Part shown: one piece after another, positions 1 through 7,900 of the stretch
Position numbering within the stretch: position 1 is the stretch's first letter
Layout: every line of letters begins with the position of its first letter
Assembly: GCF_945952435.1 (NCBI RefSeq)
Contig: NZ_CAMFHZ010000003.1
Coordinates: 1-64,000 of the forward strand
Source of the DNA: an uncultured Microbacterium sp.
Lineage (GTDB): Bacteria; Actinomycetota; Actinomycetes; Actinomycetales; Microbacteriaceae
Reading direction: 5' to 3'
DNA: 64,000 nt
Made by a program: the position numbers and the translations under genes
The notes under the pieces: model-generated
What the model was told of the DNA's origin: nothing
The model's database searches: none
The model's input: only the letters and a program-made list of their open reading frames with translations

Positions 1-11
1 CGTTCCTTTGA

Positions 12-113
12 GGTCGTTGAGCGAGCGCCGGCGGAGCCGGAGCGAGACGAAACGGTGCGTGTGGAGGCGGCGTTTCGTCTCGGTCGCCTGCGGCGTCCTC
101 GCCCAACGACCCC
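12..113. repeat. Large imperfect palindromic repeat (REP-like), copy 1
   Basis: The left half carries GGTCGTTGAGCGAG (12-25) and AGCGAGACGAAACG (41-54). The right half carries the near complements CGTTTCGTCTCGGT (70-83) and CTCGCCCAACGACC (99-112). The segment can therefore fold into one long hairpin. Related copies lie at 34814-34893 and 57972-58086. It sits just downstream of the 3' end of the ATP-grasp gene on the minus strand, as expected for an intergenic repeat that may also terminate transcription. Confidence 0.75.
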
Positions 114-141
114 CCGAAAGGAAGCGAGACGACTCGGAGCG

Positions 142-1164
142 TCAGAACCCGATCGCGTCCCGGTAGCGGGGCTTGTGACCGGTACGGATTCCGGAGACGC
201 TCGGCTTGTTCTCGTACACGCCGGCACCCCAGTTGCCCTCGACGAGAACGGGGCCGTCCGGGCCGACCACGATGTCCCAGCCCACGTACTGCACCTGCGG
301 GACGACACGCGCCACCTGATCCACGAAGGCCTTGACCTCCTCGATCATCGGCAACTGGAAGTCGGCGATGCGGAATCCCGAGTCGGGGTGCACCTCGTGC
401 ACGTGCCCGTGCGAGTCGTACCCGGCGCTCACGGCATGGCCGTCGTCGTCGAGCATCGTGTAGAAGCCGCCGAACGACATCTGGTCGCTGACCTCGCCGC
501 GTCCGAACTTCTGGGCCATCGCCAGGATGTGCGTGGTCGAGCCGTCGAAGAACGCGGTCACGCGCGTGGTGTTGACGGTGCCGGGGCAGACCGCGGCGAG
601 ATCGGGGTGCTGCCGGATGACCTCCTCGACCAGGAGCCGGCCCTGACCGAGCAGGTCGGCGTGGAACGCTTCCCAGTCCGTGACGTCGGCCGCGTGGTAC
701 CGGAACACGCCGGATCCCGCCTGGCCCATCGGCGTCTTCACGATGACGGTGCCGTGCCGCTGAACGAAGTCGCGGAGCTCGTCCGCGTTGCCGGGCTTCA
801 CGACCATCCAGTCGCGGCGGAGGAAGTCGCTGAACTTCTCGTCGAACTCGAGCTTGTCGTGGAACAGGTGCCGGAAGGCCGGATCCGAGTAGCGCTCCGA
901 GATCTGGTTCGAAACGGGGTGCGTCATGTACGTCGCACGCTCGGCACGGTTCAGGATCGCGAAGTCGTAGTCGATGTAGTCCTGGAAACCGACGTTGTGC
1001 CGCCCGGCGGACCAGAGCATGTCCACCACGATGGCGGGCACGGCCTTGCCGTGCTGCGCCGAAGCCTCCTTCGCGCGCTCGATCACCGAGCCGACGTTGA
1101 TGCGACGGGCACGCTCGGCGAGGTAGCCGAGTCGAGAGGTCAGGCCGAGGCCGTTCGAGGGCAT
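142..1164 (-). CDS. Sugar-transfer-associated ATP-grasp domain protein
   Basis: The 340-residue protein looks like a soluble ATP-grasp enzyme of the type often annotated as sugar-transfer associated. These enzymes typically form an amide or ester bond using an acyl-phosphate intermediate; the substrate here is unknown. A lysine/valine-rich strand (VIVKTPMGQAGSG, about residues 138-150) fits the ATP-binding loop. The C-terminal part, including GWDIVVGPDGPVLVEGNWG, fits the Mg-ATP-binding acidic segment of the fold. The ATG at 1164 is preceded by a GGAG motif at suitable spacing. The next gene upstream is divergent, so it appears monocistronic. No signal peptide or membrane segment is visible. 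Family assignment is good, function uncertain. Confidence 0.75.
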   Translation of the reverse strand: MPSNGLGLTSRLGYLAERARRINVGSVIERAKEASAQHGKAVPAIVVDMLWSAGRHNVGFQDYIDYDFAILNRAERATYMTHPVSNQISERYSDPAFRHLFHDKLEFDEKFSDFLRRDWMVVKPGNADELRDFVQRHGTVIVKTPMGQAGSGVFRYHAADVTDWEAFHADLLGQGRLLVEEVIRQHPDLAAVCPGTVNTTRVTAFFDGSTTHILAMAQKFGRGEVSDQMSFGGFYTMLDDDGHAVSAGYDSHGHVHEVHPDSGFRIADFQLPMIEEVKAFVDQVARVVPQVQYVGWDIVVGPDGPVLVEGNWGAGVYENKPSVSGIRTGHKPRYRDAIGF

Positions 1165-1265
1165 GCGAACTCCGGGTCGAGGATGGGGGACCGGTCCATT
1201 CTAGGCGGCCCTCCTCCGAGACCCCCGGGTGCGCCCCGCCTCGGGACGTACGCGCAGGGCGCCGG

Positions 1266-1271
1266 TAGGGT
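1266..1271 (+). promoter_or_regulatory. -10 element TAGGGT for leaderless alr-like gene
   Basis: TAGGGT is followed by 6 nt and then the GTG start at 1278. Transcription would begin at or next to the start codon, giving a leaderless mRNA. No convincing -35 is seen. Confidence 0.5.
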
Positions 1272-1277
1272 GGACGG

Positions 1278-2000
1278 GTGAATGAGACGCCTTCCGCCCC
1301 TCCGTCGCGGAGCGCGATGCTGCGTTCGGTCGTCTCCCGCGCCGCGCTGGCGGAGGGGGCGGCCCGTGCGGTGGACTCCGGCGGAGCGGGCATCGCCGAT
1401 CTCCGTCGCGACGCGTGGGGCCACGGACTCCTCGACGTCGCACACGCGGTGATCGGCGCCGGCGCCTCGGCCGTGCGCGTGGACGGCGCCGCCGAGGTCT
1501 CGCGGCTCACGGCGGCGGGGATCCGCGCGACCGCCGACCAGCCGGCGGACCTCGATCCGCGCCTGCTCTACGGACTTCCGGACGCCCAGGGCGTCCTGCC
1601 GGGGACACCGGCTCTGCGCCTGGTCGGCCGGGTGCTCTCGACCAAGGACATCGCCGCCGGAGGCGGTGTCTCCTACGGGTACATCCATCGCGCCCCGGTC
1701 GACTCCCGGCTCGCCCTCGTCACCGGAGGATACGCGCAGGGCGTCGTGCGTGCGCTCGGCAGCAGAGCCGTCGTCGAGATCGACGGGGCGGTGCGCCCGA
1801 TCGTCGGACGGATCGCGATGGACGTGTGCGTGGTCGACATCGGCGACGCGGACGTGGCGCTCGGCGCCGAGGCGACGTACTTCGGCGGGCGGGGTCCGGT
1901 GGCGGCCGGGCTCGCCGACTGGGTGCGGATCACCGGCATGACCGCGGGGGAGCTCGTGGCCGTGGCCGGTCAGCGGACGGAGCGCGCATGGGAGGCCTGA
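1278..2000 (+). CDS. Truncated alanine racemase-like protein (C-terminal domain retained)
   Basis: This 240-residue protein matches the ends of alanine racemase but lacks most of the PLP barrel. RRDAWGHG (residues 43-50) corresponds to the family's KADAYGHG, so the PLP-binding lysine is replaced by arginine. After about 50 further residues the sequence jumps to LLYGL and then a complete Ala_racemase_C domain: VSYGY (131-135) carries the equivalent of catalytic Tyr265, and VGRIAMDVCVVDIG (176-189) the MD motif. Full-length alanine racemases are about 360-390 residues. The gene overlaps the next alr-like gene, which keeps the lysine but lacks this tyrosine, so the two may act together. It may alternatively be a decayed paralogue, but the frame is open and the promoter looks intact. 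Confidence 0.8.
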   Translation: MNETPSAPPSRSAMLRSVVSRAALAEGAARAVDSGGAGIADLRRDAWGHGLLDVAHAVIGAGASAVRVDGAAEVSRLTAAGIRATADQPADLDPRLLYGLPDAQGVLPGTPALRLVGRVLSTKDIAAGGGVSYGYIHRAPVDSRLALVTGGYAQGVVRALGSRAVVEIDGAVRPIVGRIAMDVCVVDIGDADVALGAEATYFGGRGPVAAGLADWVRITGMTAGELVAVAGQRTERAWEA

Positions 2001-3070
2001 CGGTGCCCGACGGGATGCTGTCCGGGAACGGCGGTGCGGCGGTGCTGCGTGCCGACGCCGCGGTGCTCCGCGGCAATATCGCCGCGGTCCGCGCGCGGGT
2101 GGCCCCGGCCGAGCTGATGATGGTCGTCAAGGACGACGGATACGGCCTCGGGGCGGTCTGGGCTGCGCGGGTGGCCGCGGAGGCCGGTGTCGTCTGGATC
2201 GGGAGCTACGACATCCCGACCGCTGTGCACCTGCGCGACGCACTCGGGCCGGAGCCGCGGCTGTTCGCGTGGGTCACGTCCACCGACGAGGAGATCGCGG
2301 CTGCGCTGCACGCGCACGTCGATCTCGGCGTGGGGAGCATCGATTACCTGGAGCGCGTGATCGTCCAGGCCGACGCGACGGGATACCGGGCGAGGATCCA
2401 TCTCAAGATCGACACAGGACTGCACCGGAACGGCCTCTCCGCGGCGGAGTGGGAGGACGGGGTGCGGATCGCGGTGGATGCGCAGCACCGGGGGATCATC
2501 GACTTGGTCGGGGCGTGGAGCCATCTGGCCGAAGCGAGCGATGCCGAGGACGATGCCGCGCAGCGTCGGTTCCTGGCGGCGATCGTACGTGCGCAGGAGC
2601 TCGGCGCCGAGCTCCCGTTCCAGCACCTGACCGCCTCGGCGGCGACCTGGGAGCGGCCCGAGCTCCGCGGCACGCTCGTGCGCGTGGGGGCGTTCTGCTT
2701 CGGCGTCCGTTCGGCGGGCGGTCCCGACCTGTCCGGCATCGCGCCCGCCGCCGAGCTGATCGCGTCGGTGCGCCGGGTCGACGGGGACGAGGTCGTCGTG
2801 GGGATGGGATCGTTCGACGGTCTTCCGAGCACCCTCGGGGGACGGGTGCAGGTGGGGACGCCCGCCGGCCCCCGCGATCTGCTCCGTGTCGACGCGGACG
2901 CGTCGCGCGTCGCGGCCTGGCCGGGCGCCGAGGTCGGCGACGAGGTGATCGTCTTCGGACGCGGCGGATCGGGCGACGTGTCGCCGACGACGCTCGCCGA
3001 GGCGATCGGCACCGTGGGCGAGGAGATCCTCTGCCGTCTCACGGACGGCGTGCGGCGCGAATACCGCTGA
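1988..3070 (+). CDS. Alanine racemase-like PLP barrel protein, catalytic Tyr domain degenerate
   Basis: This 360-residue protein has the N-terminal barrel of alanine racemase: LMMVVKDDGYGLG with the expected PLP lysine at residue 48, KIDTGLHRNG (140-149), SHLAE with the PLP-contacting histidine (179) and RVGAFCFG (232-239). The C-terminal domain is present in outline, but the SYG tyrosine motif and the MD...VD motif of active racemases are missing (GMGSFDGLP and RDLLRVDADAS appear instead). It overlaps the preceding gene by 13 bp, so the two are translationally coupled. A GTG at 2003 is an alternative start. In the known dimer each active site takes lysine from one chain and tyrosine from the other, which suggests a heterodimer with the upstream product. 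Activity on alanine or another amino acid is not established. Confidence 0.8.
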   Translation: MGGLTVPDGMLSGNGGAAVLRADAAVLRGNIAAVRARVAPAELMMVVKDDGYGLGAVWAARVAAEAGVVWIGSYDIPTAVHLRDALGPEPRLFAWVTSTDEEIAAALHAHVDLGVGSIDYLERVIVQADATGYRARIHLKIDTGLHRNGLSAAEWEDGVRIAVDAQHRGIIDLVGAWSHLAEASDAEDDAAQRRFLAAIVRAQELGAELPFQHLTASAATWERPELRGTLVRVGAFCFGVRSAGGPDLSGIAPAAELIASVRRVDGDEVVVGMGSFDGLPSTLGGRVQVGTPAGPRDLLRVDADASRVAAWPGAEVGDEVIVFGRGGSGDVSPTTLAEAIGTVGEEILCRLTDGVRREYR

Positions 3071-3102
3071 CCCTGACAGCACACCGGGGCGGGAGCGCGC
3101 AA

Positions 3103-3133
3103 AACGCCCGGGGCCACCAGGGCTCCGGGCGTT
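3103..3133. terminator. Bidirectional terminator hairpin
   Basis: AACGCCCGG (3103-3111) pairs with CCGGGCGTT (3125-3133), with an inner GCC/GGC pairing. It lies between the converging alr-like and DUF7455 genes. Confidence 0.65.
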
Positions 3134-3145
3134 CGGGTCGTGAGG

Positions 3146-3358
3146 TCAGGACTCGCTGAGGCGCGACGTCTCGTCGTGCCAGCTCGTCGCCACGGCGCGC
3201 AGCTTCTCCTCGTACTTTCGTCCGTGGTGGGCGCAATAGAGGAGCTCGTGTCCGTTGACCTCCGCGGCGATGTAGGCCTGGGCTCCGCAGGCGTCGCATC
3301 GGTCCATCGCCGTGAGGCGGGGGATGACCGTGGTCTCCCGTTCGGTCGTCGCGTTCAT
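3146..3358 (-). CDS. DUF7455 family zinc-ribbon-like protein
   Basis: This small protein of 70 residues has the pattern DRCDACGAQAY...LLYCAHHGRKYEEKL. The two CxxC/CxxH-like pairs suggest a single zinc-binding knuckle. It matches the actinobacterial DUF7455 family, which is commonly found beside the type IIA topoisomerase B gene, as here; its role is unknown. The start at 3358 is chosen because GGAGG lies 8 nt upstream. Extending to 3475 would add a 39-residue low-quality N-terminus. It is divergent from parE, so the roughly 180 bp between them must hold both promoters. Confidence 0.8.
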   Translation of the reverse strand: MNATTERETTVIPRLTAMDRCDACGAQAYIAAEVNGHELLYCAHHGRKYEEKLRAVATSWHDETSRLSES

Positions 3359-3526
3359 CTCGATGCCTCCTAGGTATTTCGGGTCCGCTCTGAGGTGTAG
3401 TAAATACAACCACGCCGGGCTGGGAGTCATGCCCGTGAGGCGGCGTGTTTCGCTCTGCGCGTACGCGGCCCCCACCGGTCCGCCGGCCGTTAGGAGTGTC
3501 TGCGGCCCGCTGTCTGCGGCCGTCGA

Positions 3527-3532
3527 TACGAT
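3527..3532 (+). promoter_or_regulatory. -10 element TACGAT upstream of parE
   Basis: TACGAT lies 8 nt before the GTG at 3541. It is consistent with a leaderless or nearly leaderless parE transcript. Confidence 0.4.
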
Positions 3533-3540
3533 GGACGATT

Positions 3541-5652
3541 GTGACAGCCGAGTACTCCGCCCACCATCTCCAGGTCCTCGAGGGGCTCGAAGCCGTCCGC
3601 AAGCGACCGGGCATGTACATCGGCTCGAACGGATCCCCCGGGCTCATGCACTGCCTCTGGGAGATCATCGACAACTCCGTCGACGAGGCGGTGGCGGGTA
3701 CCGGATCCCGGATCGACGTCGTGCTGCACGCCGACGGCAGCGTCGAGGTGCGCGACCGCGGACGCGGCGTGCCGGTCGACGTCGAGCCCCGCACGGGACT
3801 CACCGGCGTCGAGGTCGTCTACACCAAGCTGCACGCGGGCGGGAAGTTCGGCGGCGGCTCCTACGCGGCGTCGGGCGGTCTGCACGGCGTCGGGGCATCG
3901 GTCGTGAACGCGCTCTCAGAGCGTCTCGACGTCGAGGTCGACCGCGGCGGCAAGACCTACGCGATGTCGTTCCATCGCGGAGAGCCGGGCGTGTTCGACG
4001 ACCGGGGCGGCGTCCCGCGCGCGGACGCGCCGTTCCGCCCGTTCGAAGAAGGCAGCGAGCTGCGGGTCATCGGCAAGGTCGCCAAGGGAGTGACCGGCAC
4101 CCGCGTCCGGTACTGGGCGGACCGGCAGATCTTCACCAAGGACGCGACCTTCCAGTTGCCGGAACTGGAGACGCGGGCACGGCAGACGGCGTTCCTCGTG
4201 CCGGGGTTGGAGATCGTGGTGCGCGACGAGCGCGCCACGGCAGGGGACGGCGAGGACGGCGCGGCACCGGCGGCGAACGAGACCTCGTACCACTACGAGG
4301 GCGGGATCAGCGAGTTCGTCGAGTATCTCGCGGCCGACGCCCCGGTGACCGACACGTGGCGCCTGCAGGGCTCAGGAGGCTTCACCGAGACGGTGCCCGT
4401 GCTGCAGGCCGACGGCTCGATGAAGGCGACCGAGGTGCACCGCGAGTGCGCGGTCGACATCGCGCTGCGCTGGGGCACCGGCTACGAGACGTCGATGCGC
4501 TCCTTCGTGAACATCATCTCCACCCCGAAGGGCGGCACGCACCAGCAGGGCTTCGAACAGGAACTGCTGAAGACGTTGCGCTCCCAGGTGGAGCAGAACT
4601 CCCGCCGGCTGAAGGCGGGCAACGACAAGCTCGAGAAGGACGACGTGCTGGCCGGGCTCACGGCGGTGCTCACGGTGACGGTGCCGGAACCGCAGTTCGA
4701 GGGTCAGACCAAGGAGGTCCTCGGCACCCCGGCGGTGCGCACGGTCGTGGCGCAGGTGGTCCGCAAGGCGCTCGCGGAGCGCTTCTCCTCGACCAGGAGG
4801 GACGACAAGAACCAGGCCTCGATGCTCTTGGACAAGATCGTCGCCGAGATGAAGGCGCGCCTCTCCGCGCGGGCGCACAAGGAGACCCAGCGCCGCAAGA
4901 ACGCCCTGGAGTCGTCCTCCCTGCCGGCCAAGCTGGTCGACTGCCGCTCGACCGACGTCTCCCAGACCGAGCTGTTCATCGTCGAGGGAGACTCGGCGCT
5001 GGGCACGGCCAAGCACGCCCGCACGAGCGAGTACCAGGCGCTCCTCCCGATCCGCGGCAAGATCCTGAATGTGCAGAAGGCGTCGATCAGCGACATGCTC
5101 TCGAACGCCGAGTGCGCCTCGATCATCCAGGTCATCGGCGCCGGATCCGGTCGATCATTCGACCTCTCGACCGCGCGCTACGGGAAGATCATCCTCATGA
5201 GCGACGCGGACGTCGACGGCGCGCACATCCGTACGCTGCTGCTCACGCTGTTCTTCCGGTACATGCGCCCCCTCATCGAGGACGGACGGGTGTTCGCCGC
5301 GGTTCCGCCGCTGCACCGCGTGATCGTCATGAATCCGGGCTCCAAGCCGAACGAGACGATCTACACCTACAGCGAGCAGGAGCTGCACACGCTCCTGGCG
5401 AAGCTGCGCAAGCAGAACAAGCGGTGGCACGAGCCGATCCAGCGCTACAAGGGACTCGGGGAGATGGACGCCGAGCAGCTCGCGTCGACCACGATGGATC
5501 GCTCGGGTCGTCTGCTGCGTCGCGTCCGCATGGAGGACGCCGAGGCCGCAGGACGCGTGTTCGAGCTGCTGATGGGCAACGAGGTGGCTCCGCGTCGGGA
5601 GTTCATCATCGACTCCTCGGATCGACTCGCCCGCGAGGCCATCGACGCGTGA
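3541..5652 (+). CDS. parE: DNA topoisomerase IV (type IIA) subunit B
   Basis: The 703-residue ATPase subunit has the GHKL ATP-binding motifs LWEIIDNSVDEA and GGLHGVGASVVNALS near the N-terminus and the transducer domain in the middle. The TOPRIM domain carries VEGDSALGTAKHAR, PIRGKILNVQKA and DADVDGAHIRTLL (Mg-binding acidic residues). EGDSALGTAK rather than the gyrase-type EGDSAGGSAK, and pairing with the parC-like gene at 12000-14444, favour a topoisomerase IV-like enzyme that decatenates chromosomes, although annotation pipelines often write gyrase/topoisomerase IV. The GTG at 3541 gives the expected N-terminus (TAEYSAHHLQVLEGLEAVRKRPGM); the open frame extends upstream to 3445 without family similarity. 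Confidence 0.95.
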   Translation: MTAEYSAHHLQVLEGLEAVRKRPGMYIGSNGSPGLMHCLWEIIDNSVDEAVAGTGSRIDVVLHADGSVEVRDRGRGVPVDVEPRTGLTGVEVVYTKLHAGGKFGGGSYAASGGLHGVGASVVNALSERLDVEVDRGGKTYAMSFHRGEPGVFDDRGGVPRADAPFRPFEEGSELRVIGKVAKGVTGTRVRYWADRQIFTKDATFQLPELETRARQTAFLVPGLEIVVRDERATAGDGEDGAAPAANETSYHYEGGISEFVEYLAADAPVTDTWRLQGSGGFTETVPVLQADGSMKATEVHRECAVDIALRWGTGYETSMRSFVNIISTPKGGTHQQGFEQELLKTLRSQVEQNSRRLKAGNDKLEKDDVLAGLTAVLTVTVPEPQFEGQTKEVLGTPAVRTVVAQVVRKALAERFSSTRRDDKNQASMLLDKIVAEMKARLSARAHKETQRRKNALESSSLPAKLVDCRSTDVSQTELFIVEGDSALGTAKHARTSEYQALLPIRGKILNVQKASISDMLSNAECASIIQVIGAGSGRSFDLSTARYGKIILMSDADVDGAHIRTLLLTLFFRYMRPLIEDGRVFAAVPPLHRVIVMNPGSKPNETIYTYSEQELHTLLAKLRKQNKRWHEPIQRYKGLGEMDAEQLASTTMDRSGRLLRRVRMEDAEAAGRVFELLMGNEVAPRREFIIDSSDRLAREAIDA

Positions 5653-5676
5653 CGTCAGCGCGGAGAGACTGAGCCG

Positions 5677-6588
5677 ATGGTCGTCCTGCTCTCGGCTCCC
5701 ACGAATCTCGGTCTGCGCCCGCCCGTGCGCGGCGGCGTGCCCGGCACCGCGAAGGCCCCGGAAGCCCTCAGGGAGGCGGGACTGCATCGTCGCATGACGC
5801 AGGCGGGCGCGGTCGACGGTGGCGTCGTGCTCCCCGGGCGCTACGTGGACGACGACGGGCGGCGCGCACCGGGGACCGTGCGCAACCAGGAGGAGATCGT
5901 CGCGCACGCCCGTCGCCTCGCGCACCGGCTGCATCGGATCCACGCGTCGGGCGAGACGCCGCTCGTGCTCGGAGGGGACTGCAGCCTGGTGATCGGCGCG
6001 GGATTGGCGAACAGGACGGGTCCCCGCGGCGGACTCGTCCACATCGACGGGCACACCGACTTCCGCCATCCGGGCAACAGCGCGCACGTCGGCAGCGTGG
6101 CGGGGGAGGATCTCGCGGTCGCGGTCGGCCGGCATCTTCCCGCGCTCAGCGACATCGACGGGCTGGGCCCGTATTTCGCACCCGCGTGCAGCGCGCACGT
6201 CGGCCATCGTTCCGAGGACGAGCATGCGGAGGAGCTGCGGGGGTTGATCGGTGCGGTCGTTCCCGCCGAGGACGTGATCCTGCACGGCGGAGCGCGGGCG
6301 GCGTCGCGTGTGCGCGCGGTCGACGGGCTGGAGAGCGGCTACTGGATCCAGGTGGACGTCGACGTGCTCGATCCGAGCCACATGCCGGCCGTGGACAGCC
6401 CGGATCCGGGAGGCCTCGCACCGGAGGAGATGGTGGAGCTGCTCCGTGCGCTGGCGCCCCACGCCTGGGGTGCGGCGATCACCGTCTTCGATCCTGACCT
6501 CGATCCTGGCGGCGCGTACGCGCGGACCGTGGCCGAGATCGTGGCCGAGGGCTTCGGAGAGCTGGGCAGCGCTCTTGCCCGTGCGTGA
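5677..6588 (+). CDS. Arginase/agmatinase-family ureohydrolase
   Basis: The 303-residue protein has the ureohydrolase fold: VLGGDCS (97-103), HIDGHTDF (122-129) and VDVDVLDPSH (226-235). The metal-binding aspartates and histidine of the second and third motifs are present (D124, H126, D128, D227, D229). The usual GGDHS histidine is cysteine (C102), so one Mn ligand is altered. Family members hydrolyse arginine, agmatine, formiminoglutamate or other guanidino compounds to release urea or formamide; the substrate here cannot be assigned. It follows parE by 24 bp on the same strand and may be co-transcribed. It is convergent with the glycosyltransferase gene, only 15 bp away. Confidence 0.85.
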   Translation: MVVLLSAPTNLGLRPPVRGGVPGTAKAPEALREAGLHRRMTQAGAVDGGVVLPGRYVDDDGRRAPGTVRNQEEIVAHARRLAHRLHRIHASGETPLVLGGDCSLVIGAGLANRTGPRGGLVHIDGHTDFRHPGNSAHVGSVAGEDLAVAVGRHLPALSDIDGLGPYFAPACSAHVGHRSEDEHAEELRGLIGAVVPAEDVILHGGARAASRVRAVDGLESGYWIQVDVDVLDPSHMPAVDSPDPGGLAPEEMVELLRALAPHAWGAAITVFDPDLDPGGAYARTVAEIVAEGFGELGSALARA

Positions 6589-6603
6589 CGCCGGAGAGGC
6601 GGG

Positions 6604-7812
6604 TCAGTCCCCGGCGATCGCCGCCCGATAGACACCGAGAAGCGCGTCGCCGTGCGCGCGTTGTGCGATGCGAGGGCGATGCGCGATCGCCGCGCTGCTC
6701 ATCCGTGCGATCTCCTCGGGCGCGTCCCGCAGCTCGGCGAGCGCGGCGGCGAGGCCGGCCGCATCCGGAGTGCGGGAGACCCTGTGACCGTCGGCGGGCA
6801 GCGCCTCCGCGAGATCCGGATCGGTGACGAGGATCGGGAGTCCGGTCGCGAGCGCCTCCAGCAGCACCATCGGCTGATTGTCGAAGTCCCAGGAGCTGGA
6901 CACCAGAACGTGCGCTGACCGCATCTCATCCAGCACGGCGCTCTGCGGGACGGAACCGCGCACCTCGACGCGGCCCCGGCCGAGGCGGGCGGCCCGGCGT
7001 GCGACGGAGGACCGGGAGACGCCGTCGCCGAGGAGGACCGCCCTGACCCCCGTAGTACGGGCGATCGCGTCGAGGAACACCCCGGGGCGCTTCTCCGGGG
7101 AGAGCCGCCCGCACCACAGCACGCGCAGCGGCTCGGTGGCGGCGGGCCGGCGCACCGGGGGATCGGCGGTCGCGTCCAGCAACGAGTCCTCCAGGCCGTT
7201 CGAGAGCACCGTGCACGGCGTCGTCATGCCCTGGGCGGTCAGCTTCGCGGCGAAGTGCGCGGAGGGCACGATCACCTGATCCGCGCGCTCCGCCTGGCTC
7301 ACCATGAGGCGCCACATGCGCCGGGCGGACCGGGTGCGCGCATAGGGGGCCTCGGGATCGAGCCGCACGTCCACGGCGCCGAGACCGCGACGATGCACGG
7401 CGGCGAGGATCGCGGTCGTCACCGCGGGGACGGGCAGCACGGCGTGCGTGTAGACGTCGATCCGACCGTGCATGGTCTGCACGAGCGGGATCCTCCGCCG
7501 GCTCGCCGCGCGATAGGCGGCGAGCGCCGCGAACATCTCCGTGTGCACGTGCACCACGTCGAAGCCGACGAGCTCCCGTTCGAGCAGCGCGGTCGCCGAT
7601 CCGAGCGGCCAGGTGAAGGGATAGCCGTCCGGAGCGAACCGGCGCGCGGTCGGCAGCCGGACGACGTCCGGATCCGTCGAAGGAGCGGCGAGCGGGGCGA
7701 AGACGACCACCTCGTGCCCGGCGCGCACGAGCTCCTCGCGGTGCGCTTTGATCGCGGTCTGCACGCCGCCGAGCGTCGGCAGGTAGTAGTCCGTGACCAT
7801 CGCGATGCGCAC
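6604..7812 (-). CDS. GT4-family glycosyltransferase
   Basis: The 402-residue protein is a GT-B fold retaining glycosyltransferase. The N-terminus MRIAMVTDYYLPTLGGVQTAIKAH has the glycine-rich donor/acceptor loop of GT4 enzymes. The C-terminal half has LWCGRLSPEKRPGVFLDAI and the EX7E-type region around SSWDFDNQPMVLLEALATGLPILVTD. Related actinobacterial enzymes transfer mannose or glucose to phosphatidylinositol or to cell-envelope glycolipids; the sugar and acceptor here are unknown. There is no signal peptide. It is probably expressed alone, being divergent from the gene cluster at 7901, with 88 bp between them. Confidence 0.85.
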   Translation of the reverse strand: MRIAMVTDYYLPTLGGVQTAIKAHREELVRAGHEVVVFAPLAAPSTDPDVVRLPTARRFAPDGYPFTWPLGSATALLERELVGFDVVHVHTEMFAALAAYRAASRRRIPLVQTMHGRIDVYTHAVLPVPAVTTAILAAVHRRGLGAVDVRLDPEAPYARTRSARRMWRLMVSQAERADQVIVPSAHFAAKLTAQGMTTPCTVLSNGLEDSLLDATADPPVRRPAATEPLRVLWCGRLSPEKRPGVFLDAIARTTGVRAVLLGDGVSRSSVARRAARLGRGRVEVRGSVPQSAVLDEMRSAHVLVSSSWDFDNQPMVLLEALATGLPILVTDPDLAEALPADGHRVSRTPDAAGLAAALAELRDAPEEIARMSSAAIAHRPRIAQRAHGDALLGVYRAAIAGD

Positions 7813-7888
7813 GGGATCACTCTAGGCGCGGTGTTCTCGCGCCCGTCGCTGCCGTGTCGATGCGGGCCGCCGTTCTCGGGAGATGCCC

Positions 7889-7894
7889 TAGCAT
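7889..7894 (+). promoter_or_regulatory. -10 element TAGCAT for the 7901-11943 operon
   Basis: TAGCAT is followed by 6 nt and then ATG at 7901, predicting a leaderless mRNA for the four-gene operon. No clear -35 is visible. Confidence 0.5.
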
Positions 7895-7900
7895 CGGGGC

